Positions 28,357 to 36,585 of a stretch of 64,000 bases of DNA are shown here, one piece after another. Source of the stretch: Chlorogloeopsis fritschii PCC 6912 (GTDB taxonomy: Bacteria > Cyanobacteriota > Cyanobacteriia > Cyanobacteriales > Nostocaceae); assembly GCF_000317285.1 (NCBI RefSeq), contig NZ_AJLN01000045.1:62001-126000 (forward strand), given 5' to 3'. Position numbers and translations under genes: made by a program. Each line of letters opens with the position of its first letter. Within the stretch, counting starts at the first letter, position 1. The notes under the pieces were generated by a model. That model was given only the letters and a program-made list of their open reading frames with translations. It did not search any database and was not told the DNA's origin.

Positions 28357-29445
28357 ATGAAAAGAATTGAAGTTGAAAAAAGAACTATTTTACTTGGTTT
28401 AGCAGGCAGTCACGGCTATGGCTTAAATCGTCCAGATTCAGACTATGATTATAGGGGAGTGTTTATCGCACCCAAAAGATTTTACTTGGGATTTGACCGT
28501 ATTGAACAAAAGGATAGTGGTTGGGATGAACCAGGAATATTTTCCTTTTTAGATAGTAATAAAGATACAGTTATTTACGAATTAAGAAAACTTCTCCAAC
28601 TTTTAGCTGGAGCAAATCCCAATGTTTTAGAATTACTTTGGTTAAATCAATATCCTGTATTAACATTAGTAGGACAACATTTAATTAAAAAGAGAAAAAT
28701 ATTCTTGAGTAAGAAAGTCAAACATACTTACTCTGGTTATGCCTTTGCTCAAATCAAAAAAATGGAAACTCATCGGAAATGGTTATTAAATCCACCGCAA
28801 AAGAAACCAGTTCCATCTGATTTTGGCATAGAAGACGAACCACCATTAAGCAAAGAAGAATTGAATGCTTTTTTGGAGTATCTTTATAACTTAATTAGAG
28901 GCAAGATTGAGTTTTTAGAACAAGTCGAACAACTATATAATTTGTTAGTAGCAGATATTGATTTCAAAGCCGTGTTGAAACAATATACCTTGCCTGATGA
29001 AACTTTAGAATATACTCAAAATTTAACTCATAGTCGTAAGGATTTTATCCGTCTGCTTCAGAAAAGTCAAAGCTATCAAATCGCTTTGCGAGAATGGAAA
29101 GCTTATTTATCGTGGCAAGAAAATAGAAATCCTGCTAGGGCGGAAATGGAAAGAAAGTCTGGCTTTGATCTCAAACACGGGATGCACTGCATTAGACTGC
29201 TACGCAGTGGACTAGAAATATTACAAACAGGAGAATTAATTGTAGACAGAAGAATAGCTGGTGATGTTGATGATTTAAAAGCAATTCTTAAGGGTAATTA
29301 TTCTTATGAGCAGGTGATGAAAATGGCAGAAGATTTGATGGCTGAAATGGAAAAAGTATATGAAAAATCAAATTTACCTTACAAACCCGATTTAGAGCAA
29401 ATCAATGAGCTATGTATAGAGTTGGTAGAAATGCAAGGGTGGTGA
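28357..29445 (+). CDS. Polymerase-beta-superfamily nucleotidyltransferase (COG3541/RlaP-like)
   Basis: 362 residues. The N-terminus ILLGLAGSHGYGLNRPDSDYDYRGVF holds the GS-x(n)-DxD nucleotidyltransferase signature, with catalytic Asp pair DYDYRG. Helical regions follow, including LKHGMHCIRLL. This matches predicted nucleotidyltransferases of COG3541, some of which are tied to RNA repair. It starts one base after the broken Uma2 stop, so the two may once have been co-transcribed. Substrate unknown. Confidence 0.85.
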   Translation: MKRIEVEKRTILLGLAGSHGYGLNRPDSDYDYRGVFIAPKRFYLGFDRIEQKDSGWDEPGIFSFLDSNKDTVIYELRKLLQLLAGANPNVLELLWLNQYPVLTLVGQHLIKKRKIFLSKKVKHTYSGYAFAQIKKMETHRKWLLNPPQKKPVPSDFGIEDEPPLSKEELNAFLEYLYNLIRGKIEFLEQVEQLYNLLVADIDFKAVLKQYTLPDETLEYTQNLTHSRKDFIRLLQKSQSYQIALREWKAYLSWQENRNPARAEMERKSGFDLKHGMHCIRLLRSGLEILQTGELIVDRRIAGDVDDLKAILKGNYSYEQVMKMAEDLMAEMEKVYEKSNLPYKPDLEQINELCIELVEMQGW

Positions 29446-29492
29446 GAATAGGGTATAGGGGATAGGGGATAGGTGACAGGGTATGAAGAAAA

Positions 29493-29527
29493 CTGTAACC
29501 TGTAACCTGTAACCTGTAACCTGTAAC
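29493..29527. repeat. Heptamer tandem repeat (CTGTAAC)
   Basis: About five units of CTGTAAC in tandem. It matches the short tandemly repeated repetitive (STRR) sequences known from heterocystous cyanobacteria. Confidence 0.8.
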
Positions 29528-29530
29528 TTG

Positions 29531-29821
29531 CTAGATTATATCAATAAAACCATAAATACTAACGATCAGCAATAGTATGGCTGTGAATTGGGTAATGCGT
29601 GTTTGAGGAGATGGAGCGATCGCTTCCCTGACTAAGATAGAAATTGATGCACCAACCACAAAACTCAAGCCCAACACCATGTAAGGTTCTTGTGCTGGTA
29701 AAACAGTAGAAATCGCCAGCATAACAATTGCCAGCGTCAACATTAACAGTTCTACAAACCGGGGTGGGTTGTATTGGCTAGATAAAATTAGGGTACTTAA
29801 CAACAAGCGCCAACTTCTCAT
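29531..29821 (-). CDS. Small membrane protein, conserved hypothetical
   Basis: 96 residues with three hydrophobic segments (about residues 22-40, 48-63 and 77-95). No motif recognised. It lies upstream of chlI on the same strand, separated by repeats. Function unknown. Confidence 0.6.
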   Translation of the reverse strand: MRSWRLLLSTLILSSQYNPPRFVELLMLTLAIVMLAISTVLPAQEPYMVLGLSFVVGASISILVREAIAPSPQTRITQFTAILLLIVSIYGFIDII

Positions 29822-29840
29822 AACAAGTCCACCAATTAGG

Positions 29841-29886
29841 AGTTAGTAGTTAGTGGTTAGTGGTTAGTGGTTAGTGGTTAGTGGTT
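29841..29886. repeat. Heptamer tandem repeat (TTAGTGG)
   Basis: Five or more units of TTAGTGG, preceded by GTTAGTAG variants. Another STRR-type array, followed by a related AT-rich stretch (29905-29935) with TAACCATTAA units. Confidence 0.8.
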
Positions 29887-29947
29887 GATTATTTGTTAAA
29901 AAAACTATCCATTAGCCATTAACCATTAACTACTTATAACTACCAAA

Positions 29948-31069
29948 TCAACGAATACCAGTTTTAATTTGACCTGCACCATTACTTTGAACGGAGTCTT
30001 CTGGTAGTTCTACACCAAATACACGTGCGAAAGCTTTTTCTACCTTATAACCAGAATCAATTGACTCTAGAGGATCTTTCCGCAATCTGTGGCGCAAGCA
30101 TAGTGTAATGACACGGCGGATATCATCAACTGTCACTTCGGTACGCCCCTCAAAGGCTGTTAAAGCTTTGGCAGCGCGGTTGCTAACAATGTCACCCCGC
30201 AAACCATCCACATCTAGTTCAGAACAAACTTCGGAAATTTTTACCCGCAAGTCATAGTCAATATTAACCGAGGGTAAAAGTTCTTGGGCTTTGATAATAC
30301 GCTGTTGCAATTCCTCTTGCTGAGATTTGTATTTTTCCAAAAATTCTTGGGGATTTTGGTCAAACTCTGCCCGTTGTTCGACGATTTGCACCCGCAAAGC
30401 TGGTGCTTTGACTGTATGGATTTCTGCGTGCATTCCGAAGCGATCGAGTAGCTGTGGACGGAGTTCGCCTTCTTCTGGGTTCCCAGAACCGACGAGTACA
30501 AAGCGCGCTGGGTGACGGATGGAAATACCTTCTCGTTCTACTGTGTTCCAACCACTGGCGGCAGAGTCTAAGAGCACATCTACCAAGTGATCGTCGAGTA
30601 GATTGACTTCATCCACATAAAGAATGCCGCGGTTGGCTTTCGCTAAAAGTCCTGGTTCAAAGGCTTTCACACCTTCAGATAAAGCTTTCTCAATGTCAAT
30701 AGTGCCACAAACCCTGTCTTCTGTCGCACCCAATGGCAAATCAACCATTTGAACTTTTTTCTGAACGACGGGAATATCCTCGCCGTTTTCTAGTTTTTGA
30801 CGAATTTCATCGCCCATCAAATCGGGATCGCTGGGGTGGCTGTTGAAGGGATCGTTAGCAACTACAGGGATTTCTGGCAACAAGTCAGCCAACGCCCGGA
30901 TGGTTGTGGATTTACCAGTACCGCGATCGCCCATAATCATCACACCACCAATTTTAGGGTCAATCACGTTCAATATGAGAGCCAGTTTCATTTCTTCCTG
31001 GCCGACAATTGCCGTAAAAGGAAATACCACGCGACGCGCAGCAGCGGTAGCAATAGCAGTAGGACTCAC
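29948..31069 (-). CDS. chlI: Magnesium chelatase subunit I
   Basis: 373 residues, AAA+ ATPase. Walker [10 protein letters not shown] (residues 47-55), Walker B/sensor region [21 protein letters not shown], the [19 protein letters not shown] segment and the C-terminal helical lid are intact. With ChlD and ChlH it inserts Mg2+ into protoporphyrin IX for chlorophyll. chlD is 23 kb away in this window; chlH is not seen. Confidence 0.97.
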   Translation of the reverse strand: MSPTAIATAAARRVVFPFTAIVGQEEMKLALILNVIDPKIGGVMIMGDRGTGKSTTIRALADLLPEIPVVANDPFNSHPSDPDLMGDEIRQKLENGEDIPVVQKKVQMVDLPLGATEDRVCGTIDIEKALSEGVKAFEPGLLAKANRGILYVDEVNLLDDHLVDVLLDSAASGWNTVEREGISIRHPARFVLVGSGNPEEGELRPQLLDRFGMHAEIHTVKAPALRVQIVEQRAEFDQNPQEFLEKYKSQQEELQQRIIKAQELLPSVNIDYDLRVKISEVCSELDVDGLRGDIVSNRAAKALTAFEGRTEVTVDDIRRVITLCLRHRLRKDPLESIDSGYKVEKAFARVFGVELPEDSVQSNGAGQIKTGIR

Positions 31070-31197
31070 TAAATTACCTTTATCTATATTTTTCTTATTA
31101 CAGTTTCCTATTGTGCCACAGGTCGGGTGTAGGGAGTAGAAACTGAAGAGGGGGTGAGTGGGGGAGACAGGAATTCAAAATATTAAGGATTCTAGTT

Positions 31198-31524
31198 TTA
31201 GAGAAAACTCTGTACTTTATACTCACATACCTCTACTATCTGACTGTTAAATCCTAGTTCTTGGTTAAATTTTTGCTCTATGGCATCTAGTTCAGCTTGT
31301 AGAATAGCTTTCCACTGCTCGCGTGTTTCCCAATGAATGACCAAAATTACCTCTGTGGGATCGTTGGGGTTGAGCCAAACTTGTTTGCCCAGAAAGCCAG
31401 GATAATTAGCCAGCGCCGCTGTCCAAATTTCTGCGTCCTTATGAATGTATTCTTCTCGTTGTGCAGGTGGTACTTTAATCTTGAGTAGTTCTATACAGTG
31501 TTGTAAATCTGTATTTGTGGTCAT
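31198..31524 (-). CDS. TIGR03792-type small cyanobacterial protein (ABM-fold-like)
   Basis: 108 residues when started at MTTNTDLQ. An upstream ATG adds 18 residues, but those lie in a repeated sequence and are probably not translated. IELLKIKVPPAQREEYIHKD, WTAALANYPGFLGKQVWLNP and VILVIHWETREQWKAI fit the cyanobacterial TIGR03792 family, which resembles antibiotic-biosynthesis-monooxygenase folds. Role unknown. Confidence 0.75.
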   Translation of the reverse strand: MTTNTDLQHCIELLKIKVPPAQREEYIHKDAEIWTAALANYPGFLGKQVWLNPNDPTEVILVIHWETREQWKAILQAELDAIEQKFNQELGFNSQIVEVCEYKVQSFL

Positions 31525-31559
31525 TTTTGAGTTCTTTTTTCTCTCCTGAAAAAGGATAG

Positions 31560-31664
31560 CACGGACATTAGAATGCATTCATTCCTTCAGACAGGTGCGA
31601 TCGCTCGTTATTTGGCATCCCCAAGCAAATCACGGACATTAAAATGCATTCATCCCCTCAGACT
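31560..31664. repeat. Pair of 34-bp direct repeats upstream of the TIGR03792-type gene
   Basis: The block beginning CACGGACATTAGAATGCATT at 31560 recurs at 31631 as CACGGACATTAAAATGCATT, and both end near TCAGAC. The spacing is 71 bp, with few mismatches. It may be a remnant of a transposon end. Confidence 0.6.
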
Positions 31665-31710
31665 GGAAGTCTGGGGCTAGACAAACAAAGCCTGCCTCCG
31701 CAGGCTAAAT
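31659..31710 (-). repeat. Two-hairpin interspersed repeat
   Basis: CAGACTGGAAGTCTG forms one stem. GGCTAGACAAACAAA is the spacer. GCCTGCCTCCGCAGGC forms the second stem, followed by TAAAT. The reverse complement matches the layout at 39013-39068. The remainder of the 31711-31944 gap shows no gene. Confidence 0.65.
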
Positions 31711-31944
31711 ATCTTAAATTAAGTAAAAAACCAGTTTTTTAAGTCATAAATGTGCGAGAGGTCTAGTCTATAAGGATTTTGTTTATAAAATTGAGCACAA
31801 GTCAGAAATAACTGAGCAAAAATATTTTCTTACTTGCTCCGTAAGCTTATGTGGCAATGGTTTCACAAGATGCGAGCATTTCCTTTGATTGCGCGATCGC
31901 GTTTTCTTAACTAACCAGAACGTGGGTTTGAGAGATGAAAAACA

Positions 31945-33063
31945 TCATTTAGAATTGCCGCATTCACCAAAATATTTGACGACTGCATGAGCAATAGCTT
32001 CGTTACCATCCTTGGCAATCGGTTCTGAGGAAGTTGGTGGTTGGGGTGGTTGCAGTAAAAAATCCCAAGAACCATCAAAAAACTCTGATGGGGTGAGAAT
32101 TTGATGTCGGTTGTAACTTGTAATACCTTCTAATAGAAAAGCTGCTTCTGCAAATTCATCACGGGTTACAGAAACGATTGGCACATCTAGGCGAGTAGCT
32201 TCTGCAAAAGTACTGAAACCAGGTTTAGAAACAACTCGATCGCAAATGGGCATAAAATCTACAGGACGGAATTGGCGTAGCGCTTCGCGCTTGCCGCAGG
32301 CTTCGCTAATTTGAATTACATTAGGTAAATCTGGGGCTAATTGGTCGAAGGCAATAAATTGCCAGTCCGAAAATTTTTGCAGGCGATCGTAAGGGATTTT
32401 TTGCAAGCCCAAGCCACCGAAAGTAAGTAATATAGTTCTTTCTGGTGGTGCAGTAATACCCCAAATTGCTCGGATTTCGTCAGCAGAATAACGAGGAGAA
32501 CCACCTGTTAAGCCTACGTCTATAATGTACTGAAATGCTTCCATCGGTTCGTGAAAGGGAAGGCGAAACAAGCGATCGCACTTGCTGTAACAATCGCTAA
32601 TCCAATCTGCAACTTCGGTAAAGCGATCGCCCCAACTTCGGTAAATAAAGTCGAAGCCAAAGTTACTCATCATCCAGCAGGGAATACCAGCAGCTTTACC
32701 CATTTCCGCAGCAAGGAAAGGAATATCTGCCAAGATGAGATGGACACGATTTTGGCGGATAAAGTTGATTTCTGAAGCGATGATAGAACGCTGATTCTTC
32801 TTAATCTCTAACAACTTTTCCAATGTCGCTGCTTTATCCATTGTCAAGCTATCTGCTTGTACAACACCTAAATCGAATGCACGGGGACGATGGATAAAAT
32901 CGCCTTCAATATAGCACTCTAGCAACCACCGTGGAGCCGTGGTCACCAAAATGAGCAGCACTTCTGGACATAACTTTTGAATAGTTGCCGCAACAGCTGC
33001 GGCACGAGTAGCATGACCAAAGCCATGATTTGTTATTGCTATGTATAAAATTGGACGTTCCAT
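31945..33063 (-). CDS. GT28/MurG-like glycosyltransferase (arabinokinase N-domain-like)
   Basis: 372 residues, GT-B fold. The N-terminus ITNHGFGHATRAAAVAATIQ is the MurG-type GxGHxxR motif. The second half contains ILLTFGGLGLQKIP and VVSKPGFSTFAEATRLDVPIVSV. The closest family I know is the N-terminal half of plant L-arabinokinase and its stand-alone bacterial homologues. A palindromic repeat (32274-32306) is read in frame as about residues 253-264 (SEACGKREALRQ). Substrate unknown. Confidence 0.75.
   Translation of the reverse strand: MERPILYIAITNHGFGHATRAAAVAATIQKLCPEVLLILVTTAPRWLLECYIEGDFIHRPRAFDLGVVQADSLTMDKAATLEKLLEIKKNQRSIIASEINFIRQNRVHLILADIPFLAAEMGKAAGIPCWMMSNFGFDFIYRSWGDRFTEVADWISDCYSKCDRLFRLPFHEPMEAFQYIIDVGLTGGSPRYSADEIRAIWGITAPPERTILLTFGGLGLQKIPYDRLQKFSDWQFIAFDQLAPDLPNVIQISEACGKREALRQFRPVDFMPICDRVVSKPGFSTFAEATRLDVPIVSVTRDEFAEAAFLLEGITSYNRHQILTPSEFFDGSWDFLLQPPQPPTSSEPIAKDGNEAIAHAVVKYFGECGNSK
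32274..32306. repeat. Palindromic interspersed repeat inside a coding sequence
   Basis: GGCGTAGCGCTTCGCGCTTG followed by CCGCAGGCTTCGC, a G+C-rich palindrome-rich type common in Nostocales genomes. It lies in frame within the glycosyltransferase gene. Confidence 0.55.
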
Positions 33064-33108
33064 ATTGAATTTGAGATTTTTGAGCAGAAGGGAAGTTAGT
33101 AGATAGTA

Positions 33109-33175
33109 GTAGGGGGGTTTAGAAGATAATTTGTCGGTTTGAACCGAAAATAATCAATAAAACCCGCCCGTACAG
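33109..33175. repeat. Short interspersed inverted repeat (GTAGGGGCGGGTTT family)
   Basis: GTAGGGGGGTTT at the left, AAAACCCGCCCGTACAG at the right, with an internal TCGGTTTGAACCGA dyad. Next to TTAGT/ACCACTAA heptamer-type repeats (33185-33236). Confidence 0.6.
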
Positions 33176-33213
33176 TAGATAGTAGTAAAAAATTAACAAT
33201 TAACCACTAACCA

Positions 33214-34407
33214 CTAACTATTAGCCATTAACCATTCCCTAATTCCCTCAACCAGTTGGTCGATTTCCGATTTAAGTGTAAAGTAATGAACGCAAGCACG
33301 CACGCAATTCGGATTGGCAATTATCCGAATAAATAATCCTTGCGATTCTAAAAAATTGACCAATTGGGGATGAGAATGGGGCTTGCTCTGAGTGAGTTGA
33401 AATGAGACTAAACCGCTTTCGGGTGGTGAGGTTCGCAAAAGATGAACATCCGGTAATGTCCTCAACCGCTGCCACATATACTCACTATTACGACAAATTT
33501 GCTGATAGCGTTCCTCTGCCGTTCCCCATTTTTGATGAATAGCGATCGCTTCTCTCAACCCGGCGTAAAGAGGATAATCTGATGTTGCGACTTCATAGCA
33601 TTGTCCATTGGGCTGCCAATCTACAGGCATTCCTTGACTATCGGTAATAATACTGCGCCAACCAACAAAAGTAGGCTTCAGGCTTGTCCTAATTTCTGGG
33701 CTGACATACAAACCCCCTATTCCTGCAGGGCCACATAACCATTTATGCCCGGTGAATGCATAAAAATCTACCCCCAATTCAGTTAAATTCAAAGGCAATG
33801 AACCAACTGATTGCGCCGCGTCTATCAGCAATAGAGAATTATTATCTCTGCATTTTTCTACAATTTTGTCAAGAGGTAAAACTTGACCTGTATTCCACAG
33901 AATATGGCTCAAAACTACTAAACGGGTATTGGGGCGAAGGTGCTGGGCAATTACCGCTACAGGATCGCCTTCGTTCAAGGTAGGCATTAAGGGGCAGGTA
34001 GTAACTTCTACACTATATCTGCGGGAAATTTCCTGGGCAATTGCCACTACGCTGTGATGTTCGCATTCAGATAAAAGCAAGTGATCGCCAGCTTGCCATT
34101 CAATACCCCACATTGCAATGTTACAGCCAACAGTTACATTCTCCGTAATGGTAATTGTTTCAGGTTGTACAGTTAATTCAGATGCGATCGCTATCCTTGT
34201 GGCTTTCACTTCCTGTCCAATCCATTTACCGACTGCATTACCAAAAGGGCCAATTTCTTGAATATACGCTTGGGCTTGAGTAATGGCATCCATAGACGCT
34301 TTAGGCATTGGGCCTTGACCGCCGTAGTTGAAATAAGTTTTATTTGCTAAAGCTGGAAATTGTTGGCGATAGAGATGCAGCTTGGTTTCTGTTACAGAAA
34401 TGGTCAT
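33214..34407 (-). CDS. Class V aminotransferase, cystine/cysteine lyase C-DES-like
   Basis: 397 residues, PLP fold type I. The N-terminus (FPALANKTYFNYGGQGPMPK) and the PLP-lysine segment FYAFTGHKWLCGPAGIGGLY match the cyanobacterial C-DES group. Family role: cleaving L-cystine/cysteine to persulfide, which can feed Fe-S assembly. The active-site Cys of true desulfurases is not evident. Monocistronic. Confidence 0.8.
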   Translation of the reverse strand: MTISVTETKLHLYRQQFPALANKTYFNYGGQGPMPKASMDAITQAQAYIQEIGPFGNAVGKWIGQEVKATRIAIASELTVQPETITITENVTVGCNIAMWGIEWQAGDHLLLSECEHHSVVAIAQEISRRYSVEVTTCPLMPTLNEGDPVAVIAQHLRPNTRLVVLSHILWNTGQVLPLDKIVEKCRDNNSLLLIDAAQSVGSLPLNLTELGVDFYAFTGHKWLCGPAGIGGLYVSPEIRTSLKPTFVGWRSIITDSQGMPVDWQPNGQCYEVATSDYPLYAGLREAIAIHQKWGTAEERYQQICRNSEYMWQRLRTLPDVHLLRTSPPESGLVSFQLTQSKPHSHPQLVNFLESQGLFIRIIANPNCVRACVHYFTLKSEIDQLVEGIREWLMANS

Positions 34408-34800
34408 ACAGCAATCCTAAATAGGTTGTGAAGTGAACAACAGTTGTACACAGAGCCTTTGCGAATCAATAAATTTCTTGGTGAACAGCAACGTTTATTC
34501 ATTTTAAAAGTAGGCGATCGCACACCTGCACCTCAACGAAACTGCTTTTCGAGTTTGCTTTCTTATTCTAGTTGGGTGAGGGTTAACTGTAGATTTTGCG
34601 ATCGCACATTCTAATTCGTGAAGAGCCTAGAACGATAGTCTCCCTACCAGAATGCGTGCAATTATCCAGCAGGTAGGCTTGAGTGTAGACGAATTTGTTG
34701 AATTGTTGTGAAATAGCTTGAACAAAGGAGCGATCGCGCAAAATTTTACGATCGCCTTTCTGTTAATTTAATAACCTTAAGAGATAAAATCTATATAAGG
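34408..34800. other. Intergenic region upstream of the SulP gene
   Basis: No supported gene. Several GCGATCGC (HIP1) sites. It separates the divergent C-DES-like and SulP genes and leads into the Pho-box-like sequence. Confidence 0.4.
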
Positions 34801-34845
34801 CTTAACCTATCCTTAGCCTAATCTTAAATTAAACGCAAATATAGT
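34801..34845 (+). promoter_or_regulatory. Putative Pho box and -10 element ahead of the SulP gene
   Basis: CTTAACCT (34801-34808), CTTAGCCT (34812-34819) and CTTAAATT (34823-34830) are three 8-bp direct repeats with 3-bp spacers, the layout known for SphR/PhoB sites in cyanobacteria. TATAGT follows at 34840-34845. Confidence 0.6.
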
Positions 34846-34847
34846 CT

Positions 34848-36581
34848 GTGAACGTCCAATTAAAAACATATAAAGTCATCCCTCTACAAATGCCGGGGTT
34901 GAAACGATTGCTGTCTTATCAGCGAACATGGTTGCGAGGGGATGTGCTGGCGGGTGTAACAGTAGCTGCTTATTTGATTCCCCAGTGTATGGCGTATGGG
35001 GAGTTGGCTGGTGTGGAACCTGTAGTGGGGTTGTGGGCAATTTTGCCGCCAATGATAATTTACACCCTTTTGGGTTCATCGCCTCAACTATCGGTAGGGC
35101 CGGAATCGACAACGGCAGTAATGACGGCAGCAGCGATCGCTCCCCTAATAGCTGCAAATGGTGGTAACTATGCAAGTTTCGCTTCTTTGTTGGCTTTAAT
35201 GGTAGGCGTAGTGTGCATAATTGGCTACATTGCAAAGCTGGGTTTTCTAGCAGATTTACTATCTAAACCAATCCTGACAGGATATATGGCCGGAGTTGCT
35301 GTAATTATGATTACAGGTCAGCTTGGTAAAATAGGTGGCATTGGTATTGAGGCAAATACTGTTTCTGGAGAAGTAGGTGAATTCCTCAGTCAGCTCAATC
35401 GCATTCACTGGCCGACTCTGATTTTAGCAACTCTGGTTTTATTTTTCTTGTTCACGATTCAGCGTCGCTTTCGCACAGCACCTGGCCCATTGTTGGCGGT
35501 GTTGCTGGCAACTGCTGCTGTGGCACTCTTTAATCTTGATGAGCGGGGTGTTGCTATTGTTGGGGAAATTCCGGCGGGCTTGCCTCAGTTTGCTTTACCC
35601 AGCCTATCAGTTCAAGATTTTTTACCACTTGTAGCATCTGCGATTGGAATTGCGATTGTTGGCTATTCAGATAACGTACTCACAGCACGGGCATTTGCTA
35701 ACCGCAATCATTACAAAATTGATGCTAATCAGGAACTTTTGGCACTAGGAACCTCGAATCTGGGAAACGGATTGATGCAGGGTTTCCCAATCAGTAGCAG
35801 TGGTAGCCGCACTGTCATCGGAGATTCATTGGGAAGCAAGACGCAGGTGTTTTCCTTAGTGGCTCTGGTTGTCGTTGTCTTGGTACTATTATTTTTGCGT
35901 CCGTTATTGGCGCAATTTCCCAAAGCGGCATTGGGAGCGATCGTGATCTATGCCGCTACCAAATTGATTGAAATACCGGAATTTATCAGACTGGGACAAT
36001 TTCGGCGCAGCGAGCTGTTTCTGGCTCTGATTACAACAGTTGGAGTTTTACTAACAGATATTTTGATTGGCGTTGGCATTGCTGTGGGTTTATCCGTCAT
36101 TGATTTGTTTGCTAGGGTAGCGCGCCCACACGATGCTGTTTTGGGAGAGGTGCCGGGATTACCGGGATTGCATGATATTGAAGACTGGGAAGGAGCTAAA
36201 ACTATTCCTGGATTGGTGATTTATCGGTATGACGCTCCCTTATGCTTTGCCAATGCAGAAAACTTTAAGCGACGGGCATTAGAAGCAATCGAGGCAGAAG
36301 CAGTTCCAGTGGAGTGGTTTGTCTTAAATACAGAAGCGATCGCCGAAGTTGATATCACTGCCATCGACACCTTAGCAGAATTGCAAAGCGAACTAGCCGC
36401 TAGAAACATCACCTTTGCAATGGCACGCGTCAAACAGGATCTCTATATCCAGCTAAAGCGATCGCAACTTTTACAGAAGATTGGAAATGAACGCATATAT
36501 CTCACACTGCACACAGCGATCGCAGGATTTTCAGAGCGCGATCGGCATTCTAGCAGTAAGGTTGTTGAGTCAGATAAATAA
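34848..36581 (+). CDS. SulP-family inorganic anion transporter with STAS domain
   Basis: 577 residues with a GTG start. The SulP membrane domain (about residues 20-430) includes LRGDVLAGVTVAAYLIPQCMAYGELAG and LSVGPESTTAVM. A cytoplasmic STAS domain lies at about 450-560. It could carry sulfate, bicarbonate or another anion. If the upstream -10 box is used, the first codon would lie at or before the transcript start, and the ATG at 34890 (MPGLKRLL) would be the better start. The STAS core and membrane part are complete either way. Confidence 0.9.
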   Translation: MNVQLKTYKVIPLQMPGLKRLLSYQRTWLRGDVLAGVTVAAYLIPQCMAYGELAGVEPVVGLWAILPPMIIYTLLGSSPQLSVGPESTTAVMTAAAIAPLIAANGGNYASFASLLALMVGVVCIIGYIAKLGFLADLLSKPILTGYMAGVAVIMITGQLGKIGGIGIEANTVSGEVGEFLSQLNRIHWPTLILATLVLFFLFTIQRRFRTAPGPLLAVLLATAAVALFNLDERGVAIVGEIPAGLPQFALPSLSVQDFLPLVASAIGIAIVGYSDNVLTARAFANRNHYKIDANQELLALGTSNLGNGLMQGFPISSSGSRTVIGDSLGSKTQVFSLVALVVVVLVLLFLRPLLAQFPKAALGAIVIYAATKLIEIPEFIRLGQFRRSELFLALITTVGVLLTDILIGVGIAVGLSVIDLFARVARPHDAVLGEVPGLPGLHDIEDWEGAKTIPGLVIYRYDAPLCFANAENFKRRALEAIEAEAVPVEWFVLNTEAIAEVDITAIDTLAELQSELAARNITFAMARVKQDLYIQLKRSQLLQKIGNERIYLTLHTAIAGFSERDRHSSSKVVESDK

Positions 36582-36585
36582 GTGG

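Noticed and set aside
29493-29527. CRISPR or telomere-like repeat
   Set aside because: Plain heptamer tandem repeats without spacers are known STRR elements of cyanobacteria.
31525-31578. Upstream in-frame start for the TIGR03792-type gene
   Set aside because: The extra 18 residues lie in a direct repeat; the family starts nearer MTTNTDLQ.
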